A DNA stretch of 64,000 nucleotides from Bacteroidetes bacterium GWB2_32_14 (GCA_001768235.1 MENK01000027.1:39408-103407), one strand, 5' to 3'. Shown: positions 35,379 through 45,223, numbered from the stretch's first letter. Translations and numbers: made by a program. Notes: generated by a model from the letters alone, not told the origin.

Positions 35379-38300
35379 ATGAGTTCAAAATTTCCGGAAT
35401 ATAAACAGTTTGATTTATCGCAGATAAATAAAGACATACTTGCGCGATGGGATAAGAATGATACGTTTCATAAAAGCATCACAACACGACAGGGAAAACC
35501 AACTTTTGTTTTTTACGAAGGGCCGCCATCGGCTAATGGTATTCCGGGAATTCATCATGTTATGGCCCGGGCCATAAAAGATATTTTCTGCCGTTATAAA
35601 ACCATGCAGGGATTTTTAGTAAAACGAAAAGCCGGCTGGGATACGCACGGACTACCTGTTGAGCTTGCCGTTGAAAAAATGATGGGTATTACAAAAGAAG
35701 ATATCGGTAAAAAAATAACTATTAAAGAATACAACGATGCCTGCCGCAGAGAAGTAATGAAATATACCGATATGTGGGAAGAACTTACCCACAAAATGGG
35801 CTATTGGGTTAATATGGACGATCCGTATATAACATACGACAACAGGTATATAGAATCACTGTGGTGGTTATTGAAACAACTTTTCGAAAAAGGATTGTTG
35901 TATAAAGGATATACCATTCAGCCCTATTCGCCGGCTGCAGGCACAGGACTGAGTACACACGAGCTTAATCAGCCGGGTTGTTACCGCGATGTTAAGGATA
36001 CAACTTGTATTGCCCAGTTTAAAGTTATCAAAGACCAAAAGTCTGAATTTTTATTCAAAGATACTGATACCGATATTTATATTCTTGCATGGACAACTAC
36101 TCCATGGACTTTGCCATCGAATACCGCGCTGGCCGTTGGAGAAAGCATAAAGTACGTAAAAGTACGTTCATTTAATCAATATACAGGAAAACCAATTGCG
36201 GTTGTTCTCGCTAAAGATTTGCTTTATTCTCATTTTGATAAAAAATATGAAGAGTTTGCACTTGAAGATTACAATGAAGGAGATAAAAAAGTACCATTTA
36301 AATTACTTGGCGAATATTCTGGAAAAGATCTTGCAGGTATAAAATACGAACAACTTATTGATTGGGTAAAACCCGAGAGGGAAGCATTCCGTGTAATTAT
36401 CGGCGACTATGTTACAACCGAAGATGGAACAGGAATAGTTCATATTGCACCAACATTTGGTGCCGACGACGACCGTGTTGCAAAACAAAGCAATATTCCA
36501 CCACTTGTGGTTTACGACAAGGAAGGAATGATGCACCCTCTGGTAAATAAGCAAGGTCGAATGTATCCAATTGAAGATCTAGACCCTGTCTTTGTTTCAA
36601 AACATATAAATATAGAAACATACAAACCTTTTGCCGGAAGATTTGTAAAAAATGAATACGATTCAACATTAACAGAAAACGATCCTACAATTGATGTGGA
36701 TATTTCGGTTATGCTTAAAAAAGAAAATAAAGCATTCAAAATCGAAAAACATGTTCACAATTACCCGCATTGCTGGAGAACCGATAAGCCCATTTTATAT
36801 TACCCTCTCGATTCCTGGTTTATAAAAACCACTGCTTTAAAAGAACGAATGATGGAGTTAAACAAAACCATCAACTGGAAACCGGAATCAACCGGAACCG
36901 GGCGTTTTGGGAAATGGCTTGAAAACCTTCAGGACTGGAATCTCTCGCGTTCGCGTTACTGGGGTACTCCGCTTCCGATATGGGTTACCGAAGATAAATC
37001 GGAAATGCTCTGTATAGGTTCTGTTGAACAACTTTATACCGAAATAGAAAAGTCAATAAAAGCCGGGTTTATGCAAAAAAATCCTTTTGCAGGATTTGAG
37101 CCGGGAAATTTTTCAAAAGAAAACTACCAAAAAATAGATTTACACCGCCCGTATGTTGATGATGTTTACCTGGTTTCAGGTAACGGAAAGAAAATGACCC
37201 GTGAATTGGATTTGATTGATGTTTGGTTCGATTCAGGGGCTATGCCTTACGCACAGATTCATTATCCATTCGAAAACAAGGAAACATTCAGCCAGGTTTA
37301 TCCTGCCGATTTTATAGCCGAAGGTGTTGACCAAACCCGGGGCTGGTTCTTTACTTTGCATGCAATTGCAACCATGTTATTCGACTCAGTTGCATTCAAA
37401 AATATTATCTCGAATGGATTAGTGCTTGATAAAAATGGCAATAAAATGTCGAAACGATTAGGTAATGCAGTTGATCCATTCGAAACAATAGAAAAACATG
37501 GTTCCGATCCTTTACGTTGGTACATGATTACCAATGCACAACCCTGGGATAACCTGAAATTTGATAACAACGGCCTCGATGAAGTTAAACGAAAATTCTT
37601 CGGTACACTTTACAATACCTATTCCTTTTATGCACTCTATGCAAATGTGGATGGATTTAAGTATTCCGAAGAAGAAATTCCTGTGCATGAGCGCCCCGAG
37701 ATTGACCGATGGATTATATCGTTGTTGAATACTCTTGTAAAAGATGTTCAAAACGATTATGAAAATTACGAACCTACACGGGCAGGCAGAGCTATTCAGG
37801 ATTTTGTTACCGAGAATTTAAGTAACTGGTATGTTCGTTTAAACAGGAAACGCTTTTGGGGTGGCGAATACTCAAAAGATAAGATTGCTGCATATCAGAC
37901 ATTATATACTTGTTTGGAAACCATATCCCGATTAATGGCTCCTATATCACCATTTTTTGCCGATCAGGTTTTTACCGACTTAAATACTGTAACCGGAAAA
38001 GATAAGACCGAATCGGTGCATATTGCAAATTTCCCCAAATACAACGAAAGTTATATAGACAAGTTACTTGAAGAGAGAATGGATATTGCACAACGTATAT
38101 CTTCAATGACACTTGCTTTACGAAGAAAAGTAAATATTCGTGTTCGTCAGCCTTTAAGCAAAATGATAATTCCAATCCTGGATAAATCATTAAAAGATAA
38201 GTTTGAAGCTGTTCGGAATTTAGTATTAGCCGAAGTGAATGTTAAAGATGTTGAATATATTACTGATACAACAGGCATTCTTGTTAAGAAGATAAAACCT

Positions 38301-38816
38301 AACTTTAAAGAGCTGGGTCCTAAGTATGGTAAACAGATGAAAGAAATATCACAGGTGGTTTCTCAAATGACACAGGCTGATATTATGAAATTTGAAAGAG
38401 AAGAAAAATTTAATATAATTATTGCTAACGAAAATATTTTGCTTACACTTACAGATGTGGAAATTGCATCAGAAGACATTCCCGGCTGGCTTGTTGCAAC
38501 CGACGGAAAACTTACTGTTGCTCTTGATATTTTGGTTACAGAGGAATTGAGAGAAGAAGGAATTGCACGCGAATTTATAAACAGGATTCAGAATTTACGA
38601 AAAGAAAGTAATTTTGATGTTACGGATAAGATTCTTATTCAAATTCAGAAACATGATTTAATCAATTCTGCTATTGAAAAGCATAAAGAATATATTGGAA
38701 CACAAACCCTCGCGAAATCAATAGAACTGGTTGAAAAATTTGATCAAAATACAGCAATTTTAGTAGAAATAGATGAAGAAATAAAAACAAGGATTAAAAT
38801 AATAAAGATAAAATAG
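35379..38816 (+). CDS. ileS: Isoleucyl-tRNA synthetase with GXHH signature
   Basis: A 1145-residue class I synthetase. The N-terminal Rossmann block has FYEGPPSANGIPGIHHVMAR; the canonical HXGH signature is replaced by GIHH (residues 57-60). The editing domain (about 200-420) and KAGWDTHGLPVEL are conserved, the second signature is KMSKRLGN (about 692-699), and a tRNA-binding and long C-terminal region follow. Length and pattern match the eukaryote-like IleRS type 2 of Bacteroidota. A GXHH signature has been linked with very strong mupirocin resistance in type 2 enzymes. It charges tRNA-Ile and is essential if it is the only copy. Confidence 0.95.
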   Translation: MSSKFPEYKQFDLSQINKDILARWDKNDTFHKSITTRQGKPTFVFYEGPPSANGIPGIHHVMARAIKDIFCRYKTMQGFLVKRKAGWDTHGLPVELAVEKMMGITKEDIGKKITIKEYNDACRREVMKYTDMWEELTHKMGYWVNMDDPYITYDNRYIESLWWLLKQLFEKGLLYKGYTIQPYSPAAGTGLSTHELNQPGCYRDVKDTTCIAQFKVIKDQKSEFLFKDTDTDIYILAWTTTPWTLPSNTALAVGESIKYVKVRSFNQYTGKPIAVVLAKDLLYSHFDKKYEEFALEDYNEGDKKVPFKLLGEYSGKDLAGIKYEQLIDWVKPEREAFRVIIGDYVTTEDGTGIVHIAPTFGADDDRVAKQSNIPPLVVYDKEGMMHPLVNKQGRMYPIEDLDPVFVSKHINIETYKPFAGRFVKNEYDSTLTENDPTIDVDISVMLKKENKAFKIEKHVHNYPHCWRTDKPILYYPLDSWFIKTTALKERMMELNKTINWKPESTGTGRFGKWLENLQDWNLSRSRYWGTPLPIWVTEDKSEMLCIGSVEQLYTEIEKSIKAGFMQKNPFAGFEPGNFSKENYQKIDLHRPYVDDVYLVSGNGKKMTRELDLIDVWFDSGAMPYAQIHYPFENKETFSQVYPADFIAEGVDQTRGWFFTLHAIATMLFDSVAFKNIISNGLVLDKNGNKMSKRLGNAVDPFETIEKHGSDPLRWYMITNAQPWDNLKFDNNGLDEVKRKFFGTLYNTYSFYALYANVDGFKYSEEEIPVHERPEIDRWIISLLNTLVKDVQNDYENYEPTRAGRAIQDFVTENLSNWYVRLNRKRFWGGEYSKDKIAAYQTLYTCLETISRLMAPISPFFADQVFTDLNTVTGKDKTESVHIANFPKYNESYIDKLLEERMDIAQRISSMTLALRRKVNIRVRQPLSKMIIPILDKSLKDKFEAVRNLVLAEVNVKDVEYITDTTGILVKKIKPNFKELGPKYGKQMKEISQVVSQMTQADIMKFEREEKFNIIIANENILLTLTDVEIASEDIPGWLVATDGKLTVALDILVTEELREEGIAREFINRIQNLRKESNFDVTDKILIQIQKHDLINSAIEKHKEYIGTQTLAKSIELVEKFDQNTAILVEIDEEIKTRIKIIKIK

Positions 38817-38877
38817 CAATTTCTTTTTTCAATAAAAAATTTTGCTATCTTTAACTCAACTATAAAAATTGAAGAAC

Positions 38878-39255
38878 ATGGCGGAAAAGACTAGGTATTC
38901 AGATGAAGAGTTGGCGGAATTTAAAGAAATTATTCTTCAGAAACTTGAAAAGGCACAACAAGATTATGAAATTTTAAAAAACACCATAACTCATGGTGAA
39001 AGTAACGATACTGAAGATACATCGCCAACCTTTAAAGTGCTGGAAGAAGGAGCTGCTACACTTTCAAAAGAAGAAGCCGGGCGACTTGCACAACGACAAC
39101 TAAAATTTATTCAACATTTAAAGGCTGCATTAGTTCGTGTTGAAAATAAAACGTATGGAATATGCCGCGAAACAGGTAAACTTATTTCAAAAGAACGTTT
39201 ACGCGCTGTTCCTCATGCTACATTGAGTATTGAAGCCAAACAAAATCAACGGTAA
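38878..39255 (+). CDS. DksA/TraR-family protein with degenerate zinc finger
   Basis: A 125-residue protein with a helical N-terminal half (coiled coil, about residues 6-70) and the C-terminal block TYGICRETGKLISKERLRAVPHAT that aligns with the zinc-finger region of DksA. Only one Cys remains (in GICRETG), so zinc binding by four Cys is not possible. This loss is usual in Bacteroidota members. It may bind in the RNA polymerase secondary channel like DksA. The ATG at 38878 is used; an in-frame TTG at 38869 is less likely. It follows ileS by 61 bp and is closed by a strong terminator. Confidence 0.85.
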   Translation: MAEKTRYSDEELAEFKEIILQKLEKAQQDYEILKNTITHGESNDTEDTSPTFKVLEEGAATLSKEEAGRLAQRQLKFIQHLKAALVRVENKTYGICRETGKLISKERLRAVPHATLSIEAKQNQR

Positions 39256-39287
39256 GGAATTTTTATTTTCATATATTCATAATTATA

Positions 39288-39324
39288 ATGATTGAATCAA
39301 TAAAAAGATTCAATCATTTTTTTT
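39288..39324 (+). terminator. Rho-independent terminator after the DksA-like gene
   Basis: Perfect 11-bp stem ATGATTGAATC (39288-39298) / GATTCAATCAT (39307-39317) followed by seven or more T. Confidence 0.92.
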
Positions 39325-39350
39325 AGATTTACACACCAAAAAAATACATT

Positions 39351-39959
39351 ATGAACTCTCTTACAAAAAAATCGATTGTAATTATACTAATTGTTCTGCT
39401 TCTTGATCAGGTTTTAAAAATATGGATTAAAACCAACATGACACTTGGCCAGGAATACCGAATATTAGGGAATTGGTTTATTATTCATTTTACCGAAAAT
39501 AACGGAATGGCTTTTGGAATGGAGCTTTGGGGTAAAAGTGGTAAAGTTATTTTAACCCTTTTCAGGATATTGGCTGTAATTGGTATTGGCTGGTATTTAA
39601 ACCATTTAATAAAAGAAAATGCTCCCAAGATGCTCATTTTTAGTATTGCCCTTATTATGGCAGGAGCATTAGGGAATATTATCGATAGTGTTTTTTATGG
39701 TGTTGTATTCGACGAAAGTTATTACAAATTAGCAACGTTTTTGCCACAAGAAGGAGGCTATTCAACATGGCTCCAGGGAAGAGTTGTTGATATGCTTTAT
39801 TTCCCTGTTCTTAAAGGACAATATCCCGATTGGTTTCCTTTCCTGGCAAATCAACCTTTTATATTTTTCAGGCCGGTATTTAATCTCGCCGATTCAGCCA
39901 TAACAATTGGTGTTCTGTATATTTTAATCTTTGAAAGAGCTTTTTTCAAACAAAAATAA
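39351..39959 (+). CDS. lspA: Lipoprotein signal peptidase (signal peptidase II)
   Basis: A 202-residue inner-membrane aspartyl protease with four helices. Conserved blocks are LLLDQVLKIWI (helix 1), FTENNGMAFGM, the first catalytic Asp in ALGNIIDSVFYG, GRVVDMLYFP, and the second catalytic Asp in FNLADSAITIGV. About 40 residues are inserted after the first Asp motif, as is usual in Bacteroidota LspA and absent from the E. coli enzyme. It cuts prolipoprotein signal peptides after lipidation, and so serves the many lipoproteins encoded here. Terminators lie on both sides. Confidence 0.94.
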   Translation: MNSLTKKSIVIILIVLLLDQVLKIWIKTNMTLGQEYRILGNWFIIHFTENNGMAFGMELWGKSGKVILTLFRILAVIGIGWYLNHLIKENAPKMLIFSIALIMAGALGNIIDSVFYGVVFDESYYKLATFLPQEGGYSTWLQGRVVDMLYFPVLKGQYPDWFPFLANQPFIFFRPVFNLADSAITIGVLYILIFERAFFKQK

Positions 39960-39988
39960 TTTAAAAGAAATTTTTCTACGTTAATAAG

Positions 39989-40022
39989 AAAGATGGATAA
40001 TAGGAATTGTCCATCTTTTTTA
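39989..40022 (+). terminator. Rho-independent terminator after lspA
   Basis: Stem AAAGATGGA (39989-39997) / TCCATCTTT (40010-40018) followed by further T. Confidence 0.85.
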
Positions 40023-40125
40023 TTGTTTTAAAACGAGTAACTCAGAGTTTACAACTAGCATAAAAAAAATTTTCAATTTTCGGAAAAATAGCGTTAATTA
40101 GTATAAAATTCTAAAACCTGGCATT

Positions 40126-40983
40126 ATGTACCACATTATTGTCCCTGTAGATTTTTCAGAAGAAGCGTTAAAAGGACTTGAATTAGCTATCCTTATTGCA
40201 AAAAAAATTGAATGTGAAATACAAATGGTTTATATTCAGAAAAAAAGTCTTGATTATAATCCCGGAACAAAAGATGGAGAGTATAAATTTGCCGAGAAAA
40301 AGTTTAAAGAAATTGTTAAAACATATCAGCCACTGCTTCCAAAATCAATTAAACTTGGATATATAATCAAGTCGGGAAGAATTTACAGGGAAGTTGTAAA
40401 CCAGGCCGAATCGTTCGAAGAATCGTTTATTGTTGGATCAACACATGGCGCATCGGGATTTGAGCAGTTTTTTATTGGCAGCAATGCTTTTAAAATTGTT
40501 TCAGCAACCAAAAGGCCTGTAATTACAATGCAAGGGAGCAAGCTGCCTCATACAATTAAAAAAATTGTCCTGCCTCTTGATATTACAGTTGATACACGTC
40601 AAAAAGTACCATTTACTGCTGATGTAGCCAAATGGTTTGGAGCAGAAGTTCATGTTGTAACAGTAACGTCTTACCAGTCCGAAGATGCTGTAAGAAAATT
40701 AAATGCCTATGCATCTCAGGTTTGCGAATATTTAGAAAGCCGGGGAATTAAAAACTCAAAAGAAATGCTTGTCGGAGCAAATCATACCGATATTATTCTT
40801 GATTATGCAGAAAAAGTAAAAGCCAGCATGATTTCCATAATGACAGAACAAGTTGTAGATGTTTCAAATTTTGTTCTGGGAAGCTTTGCACAACAAATGT
40901 TAAACAAATCGCCCATACCGGTAATCTGCATGAATCCTAAAGAGCTTCATGTCTCGGGTGTTTTTAGCACACACGGAGGGTAA
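40126..40983 (+). CDS. Universal stress protein with two Usp domains
   Basis: A 285-residue tandem UspA protein. Domain 1 (about 1-145) starts MYHIIVPVDFSEEALKGLEL and has the ATP-loop pattern GSTHGASGFEQFFIGSNA. Domain 2 (about 150-275) begins IKKIVLPLDITVDTR, and its loop region (FVLGSFAQQMLNKSPIPVI) is less canonical. Cytoplasmic; probably ATP-binding and induced by stress or growth arrest. Alone on its strand here. Confidence 0.9.
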   Translation: MYHIIVPVDFSEEALKGLELAILIAKKIECEIQMVYIQKKSLDYNPGTKDGEYKFAEKKFKEIVKTYQPLLPKSIKLGYIIKSGRIYREVVNQAESFEESFIVGSTHGASGFEQFFIGSNAFKIVSATKRPVITMQGSKLPHTIKKIVLPLDITVDTRQKVPFTADVAKWFGAEVHVVTVTSYQSEDAVRKLNAYASQVCEYLESRGIKNSKEMLVGANHTDIILDYAEKVKASMISIMTEQVVDVSNFVLGSFAQQMLNKSPIPVICMNPKELHVSGVFSTHGG

Positions 40984-40986
40984 TTT

Positions 40987-41127
40987 CTATTTTCCTGAAA
41001 AAATAAGCTGGCTCCAATAAAACAGTTGATCAACCTTTCCTTCGGAAATCATTTTTAATTTGGATTCCCGAAGAGGATTGCTAAATGATTTATTTTTGTT
41101 ATCAAGCAGATTACTGTAAAAAATAGA
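40987..41127 (-). pseudogene. Remnant of a CHAT-domain protein (C-terminal end only)
   Basis: A 46-codon open frame ends at TAG (40987-40989). Its C-terminal part (NPLRESKLKMISEG, then LFYWSQLIFSGK) resembles the conserved end of CHAT domains (AL/LRxAKL... then YYWAAFVLIG). Upstream in the same frame is a stop, and no other part of a CHAT protein was seen. There is no suitable start codon, so it is most likely a relic. Confidence 0.4.
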
Positions 41128-41316
41128 TTATTAAATTGCTTGTATTTTCATTGTTTACCTGCCCAAGCGGGACGATAATTAGATTTAGTGTAGTAAAGAT
41201 TGAAAATAGAGCATACTATTTTTATTTCATCAGACAATTTTATAAAAGAATTTTTCCTTTATTTTATAAAAACGGTAATATATATTAAAATCAGCAAAGC
41301 AATTTTGGAATTCAAA
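41128..41316. other. Non-coding remainder of the gap between usp and the next gene
   Basis: AT-rich with no coding frame. It holds one small GC-rich element, CCTGCCCAAGCGGG (about 41159-41172), resembling the CTGCC/GGCAG hairpins at 10341-10352 and 45442-45455. No terminator for the downstream-facing gene was recognised. Confidence 0.35.
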
Positions 41317-42012
41317 TTAATAACCCAGTTGTAAATTCAACTCCTTAATGAATTCTTCTTTTAATGGAACTGTTGAATTTTGTAAAGCCTTATACCAATA
41401 ATCTGTATTTGTTTTATCATTTATTTTGTGGTACGATAAAACCAAATAGTAATATGAAAGGCCAAAAATTTGTGATTCAATAGTTTGTTTCCCTTCAAGT
41501 ACTTGTTTAAAGAGCGGTACACTCTCCGCAAAACGGCTGGTTGAGTATAACTCCATTGCTTGTTCGAGTTTCAGAATCTTTTTATTGTGTTCGTTATCAA
41601 GGATTATACCTTCGAACGAAAAGCAGGCTTCGTCGCAATTTTCGATTAAATCGAGGAATTTAATATCTTTATGAATAGGAGGAAAGTAAAGAATAAATTC
41701 CAAAACTTCTCCTTTGCTTTTAAACTCATATTTGTCGGGGCAAACAGGAATATTTTCGGAACGTGTAAGTTGATAGATTTCTGATCCTTTTGAATTCTTT
41801 AATAAAATGGAATTGCCGGCACAAAACCAGCCGCCGGCATTCAGTTGGTTTGTTATGCTTAAATGGATAATGGTATATTCGGTAGTTATTTCAATTGTAT
41901 TAATTTTTAAATCTTCATGACTTTGTTTTGCTGCTATGGGGTATTCGTAAATTTGGCTAAATGTTGAATGGAACAATAGCATTCCAAATAATGCTAAAAG
42001 TAAATTTCTCAT
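41317..42012 (-). CDS. Exported protein with C-terminal TPR-like repeats, function unknown
   Basis: A 231-residue protein with a signal peptide (MRNLLLALFGMLLFHSTFSQ). Residues about 25-145 form a beta-rich domain with Cys pairs (WFCAGNS, NIPVCPDKYEF, ENCDEACFSFEG). Residues about 160-225 look like one to two tetratricopeptide repeats (SRFAESVPLFKQVLEG, GLSYYYLVLSYHKINDKTN). I do not recognise a named family. It is probably periplasmic, with the TPR part binding a partner. It stands alone between a repeat element and a relic gene. Confidence 0.65.
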   Translation of the reverse strand: MRNLLLALFGMLLFHSTFSQIYEYPIAAKQSHEDLKINTIEITTEYTIIHLSITNQLNAGGWFCAGNSILLKNSKGSEIYQLTRSENIPVCPDKYEFKSKGEVLEFILYFPPIHKDIKFLDLIENCDEACFSFEGIILDNEHNKKILKLEQAMELYSTSRFAESVPLFKQVLEGKQTIESQIFGLSYYYLVLSYHKINDKTNTDYWYKALQNSTVPLKEEFIKELNLQLGY

Positions 42013-42130
42013 AAATAAATTGATAATTTTAAAGTTAATAAATTAGAAATTTTCAAAACACTTATCCAGCTTATAATGGAATGGTTGATTATTCCTTTTT
42101 TGAATCATCTTCTCTGAGTAACTCTTTTTT

Positions 42131-42196
42131 ATCTCTGTTTTGCTCAGTGGTTTATTTTTTATACCACAAAGTTTTCACACAGAGTGTCACAGAGAT
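42131..42196. repeat. Palindromic intergenic repeat (ACCACAAAG / ACAGAG type)
   Basis: The outer arms ATCTCTGT (42131-42138) and ACAGAGAT (42189-42196) and inner arms GTGGT (42147-42151) and ACCAC (42163-42167) nest into one hairpin. CACAGAGTGTCACAGAG-like units occur in the right arm. It ends next to the stop codon of the following barrel gene. It is related in style to the repeat at 16061-16159. Confidence 0.6.
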
Positions 42197-42197
42197 A

Positions 42198-42812
42198 TTA
42201 TAAAAATATTTGAAAACCAATATCAAAGCCTATTCCATTGTTAAGATTTTTGAAATTAGATTCATTTTCTTCTTTAGGCTTTATTTCTGAATAGGAGTAA
42301 TTAGCTTTTAAGTCCAATGAAACATGATCATTAAAAAAGAAACCTGCACCAAGAGCTAAAGTAAAGCTTGTAATTGACGCATTTTCATCAATGTCATCTT
42401 CACCTTCTTCAGTATAATTAATATTGCCAGTATTTATGTTGAGATGAACTATTGGTTTAACAATTCCACTTCCAATATAACATCTTAAAAAAGGACCTAT
42501 TTGGTAGGAAGTTGTATTATAATTGCCATCATTACCATCTTCTAATTCTACCGAACTAAAGTAGCTGTAATCGAAGTTAATACCTAATCCAAGTCTTTTA
42601 ACTGGGAAAAAACCAATTGTTGGATTAAAATTAAAACTTTTATCTCTAGAAAATTCTCCATGCTCAAAATTATCTGCAGCCCATGATATTTTGGAACTAT
42701 TATAAGACATACTTCCCCCAACCATAAAATCGTGTCTTTCAGCTTGAGCAAAAGAAATTAAAGTTAAACTTATTAAAAATATTGAAAATAGAATTGCTTT
42801 AAGAGATTTCAT
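42198..42812 (-). CDS. Small outer-membrane beta-barrel protein
   Basis: A 204-residue protein with a signal peptide ending SFAQ and about eight predicted amphipathic strands (e.g. FMVGGSMSYNS, LGLGINFDYSYF, SYQIGPFLRCYI, SFTLALGAGFFF, VSLDLKANYSYSEI and a last strand GFDIGFQIFL). This fits the OmpA/OmpW-type eight-stranded barrel (OMP_b-brl) of Bacteroidota. No catalytic motif is present; the role is structural or binding and unknown. A single-gene unit. Confidence 0.75.
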   Translation of the reverse strand: MKSLKAILFSIFLISLTLISFAQAERHDFMVGGSMSYNSSKISWAADNFEHGEFSRDKSFNFNPTIGFFPVKRLGLGINFDYSYFSSVELEDGNDGNYNTTSYQIGPFLRCYIGSGIVKPIVHLNINTGNINYTEEGEDDIDENASITSFTLALGAGFFFNDHVSLDLKANYSYSEIKPKEENESNFKNLNNGIGFDIGFQIFL

Positions 42813-43035
42813 AATATAAACTTATAAGTTTTTAAGTATAGAAAATTCATTATTTGAATTTCAAAAATATAAAAAACGAAGATATTAAAAAATATTGGAG
42901 TTCTATTAGAGTTATTGAAAACTAGTAATCTCAATAAAATTCAGATTTAACAATGATTTATCAAGCATACTGTTTATTTATTATAAAGAACGGCTCTTTT
43001 AGAGATTCAATTCTTCAAAATTATTAATCAAGATA

Positions 43036-43065
43036 CAAAAAAACCCTCCGTTTCAGGAGGGTTTA
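43036..43065 (-). terminator. Rho-independent terminator after the FadL-type porin gene
   Basis: Perfect stem AAACCCTCC (43042-43050) / GGAGGGTTT (43057-43065). On the minus strand it is followed by further T (to 43038). It lies 23 bp past the stop. Confidence 0.92.
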
Positions 43066-43087
43066 AACGTGTATTTATAATTACAGG

Positions 43088-44722
43088 TTATTTTTTGCCA
43101 AACAATTTGAAATCAAGGCCGAGAGCGATGAATAAATTGTCTTTGTCATAAGATTCAACAACAGGAATCATTGTTCCAGTGCCACCTAAATCATGTTCGA
43201 AATTCTTTTCAAAAGTTTCATAGGTTGTGTAACCAATACCGAGATTTAATTCAATACCTGGAGTTACTTTATATGCACCACCCAAACCTACTGAATTTGA
43301 TGAATTGGTGTAGCTCAAGTTAGACTGGTAAACTTCTTTAACCCCGATTTGAGTATGTAAGTACCCGCAACTAACAAGCAGCTTTTCGGTAATGTTGTAC
43401 TGTAAACCCAATGAAAATTCCCATAATCCCTTGTTAATTACCATGTCATTATCCACGTATTCGCCATTAATTTGTTTGCCATAATTAGCGCCTTTATCGA
43501 AATAATAATGAAAACCGGTAGCAACTGAGAATTTTTCAGTTAATTTATAATCGGCACCTATTGAGAACATGGCAGGCATATCACTTCTAACTTTTTCGCC
43601 GTCTGGAAACATCCCAACTGGAGTTCCGGTAGCAGCATCATAACCTACTATAAAATCTTTTTTAGTATTATTTTCTAATTCGATTTTAGTTCTGAATTCA
43701 TATTTCATCCCAATATTTAACTTTTCAAAACTAAGGTTAACACCTACAATTGGAGCTATACCGGAACCTGTTTGCTCAATGTCAACATTTTCCTGATCAG
43801 CTAAAAGCATTGCTCTTACAGCACTTTCTTGTGATGAAGCAGTAAAAGGTGCAATACCTTCGTCAATTGTATTTACAGCTGGATTTAGTCCTAATGAATT
43901 ATATCCAGCAGCAAGAGAAGCATATTGTGCATCATTAATAATTGCGAAAGTATGTGCCTGATCTAAAGTAAGTGATCCATAACTTGCGTCAGATATGCTT
44001 TGAAGACTAGTTGCAGCAGTTGTTGCATCAGCAGATAAATTAGCAAAGAATTCAGGAGCAGAAATCATCTCTAAAGTAGGGTTATAAGTCGGGTGTGCAG
44101 TATTAATCATTACATCAGTTAAACTACCCTGATATGTGTTTTTAGCAGAAACATAACGAGCACCTGCATAAATTGAAATCATGTCGTTTATTGAATAGGT
44201 AATACCAGCCTGGTAACCCCAGTAAACAGAACTTCCGTCTAAATTAGCATTCATGCTATATTCAGTTGTGGGTAAGCCTCTTGCAGTTAATCCGGGTACT
44301 AAATCAGAAACTCCCATTTCAAATATTGGTAAACTGTTTTCGAATACAGCGCTGCCACCGCCACCAATTGGATTGATACCAACTGAAAAAGCAAACTTTC
44401 CATATTTATATGCTAAATAAATACCCGGGAAAATAGGTGCAAATACAGAACCTTCGTAATCACTCTCGTTTAAATATGGGTAATCTGATGAAATATACCT
44501 GTTTTGGATTACCATTTGTTCGTTGAGTGAAACATACAAACCATTTTCCAATTTTGCCAACCCTGCAGGGTTAAAATATACAGCGTCAATACCAGTTGAA
44601 GCATCGCGGGCAAACATACGAACCCATGCTGCACTCTGGTTGGTATTGGTTACAATACCTCCGGCATGTGAAAAAAGAGGGAATAAAGCTATTCCAATAA
44701 GTAAAAATGCAAGTCTTTTCAT
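43088..44722 (-). CDS. OmpP1/FadL/TodX-family outer-membrane transporter
   Basis: A 544-residue barrel with a signal peptide ending SHA and the FadL hallmark N-terminus: GGIVTNTNQSAAWVRMFARD followed by AVYFNPAGLAKL (NPAG is the family signature). A 14-stranded barrel follows, ending ALGLDFKLFGKK. FadL proteins take up hydrophobic compounds such as long-chain fatty acids. An unusual acidic, Ala/Ser-rich stretch (about residues 225-320) has no parallel in E. coli FadL and may be an extracellular loop. A single-gene transcript with a strong terminator. Confidence 0.88.
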   Translation of the reverse strand: MKRLAFLLIGIALFPLFSHAGGIVTNTNQSAAWVRMFARDASTGIDAVYFNPAGLAKLENGLYVSLNEQMVIQNRYISSDYPYLNESDYEGSVFAPIFPGIYLAYKYGKFAFSVGINPIGGGGSAVFENSLPIFEMGVSDLVPGLTARGLPTTEYSMNANLDGSSVYWGYQAGITYSINDMISIYAGARYVSAKNTYQGSLTDVMINTAHPTYNPTLEMISAPEFFANLSADATTAATSLQSISDASYGSLTLDQAHTFAIINDAQYASLAAGYNSLGLNPAVNTIDEGIAPFTASSQESAVRAMLLADQENVDIEQTGSGIAPIVGVNLSFEKLNIGMKYEFRTKIELENNTKKDFIVGYDAATGTPVGMFPDGEKVRSDMPAMFSIGADYKLTEKFSVATGFHYYFDKGANYGKQINGEYVDNDMVINKGLWEFSLGLQYNITEKLLVSCGYLHTQIGVKEVYQSNLSYTNSSNSVGLGGAYKVTPGIELNLGIGYTTYETFEKNFEHDLGGTGTMIPVVESYDKDNLFIALGLDFKLFGKK

Positions 44723-45223
44723 AATAAAAATTTTAGGTTATTATATAAAACAATTTGTTCCTTGTTATTTTACAGCTTGTTTAGAAAACTTTTGCAGCTT
44801 GTAAAATTTATTTAAAAAATTAAAGATAATTTTTATGTTGAATAAAACGAAAATTTTTTCGACCAATTTTCGAACAGCCCGGGACGAGATACATTATGCA
44901 TGATTTAATATGCTGATATGTAAATATTTACAAGGATGCATGCTCGGTTTTGTGTTTTTATAATTTTAGACTTGTTTTATTTGGCAGTCGAAAAATTCTG
45001 AAATTTTTTTCCCTTTAAAAAAGTATAAAACAAAAAGCCCCATTTTTTCATAAAGGGGTTTGGGAGGATTAAAAAAATATATGAAATACCGGGTTAAAGC
45101 TGTTTCTGAAAATTTATATATGACGAATTTTGGGGTAGTTTATATTCTTAATTTTTATTGTCCGGGAAAATCTTTTAATATCTTAATTATATACTGAAAT
45201 ATAAAGGGATCTGTGTTTCTATC
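44723..45223. other. Gene-free AT-rich region upstream of the FadL-type gene
   Basis: This stretch carries the promoter region of the FadL-type gene, but no clear TAnnTTTG was found. A terminator-like hairpin with CCCC/GGGG arms lies near 45036-45058, with T-runs on the minus side. It has no obvious gene to serve. No protein-like frame was seen. Confidence 0.4.
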
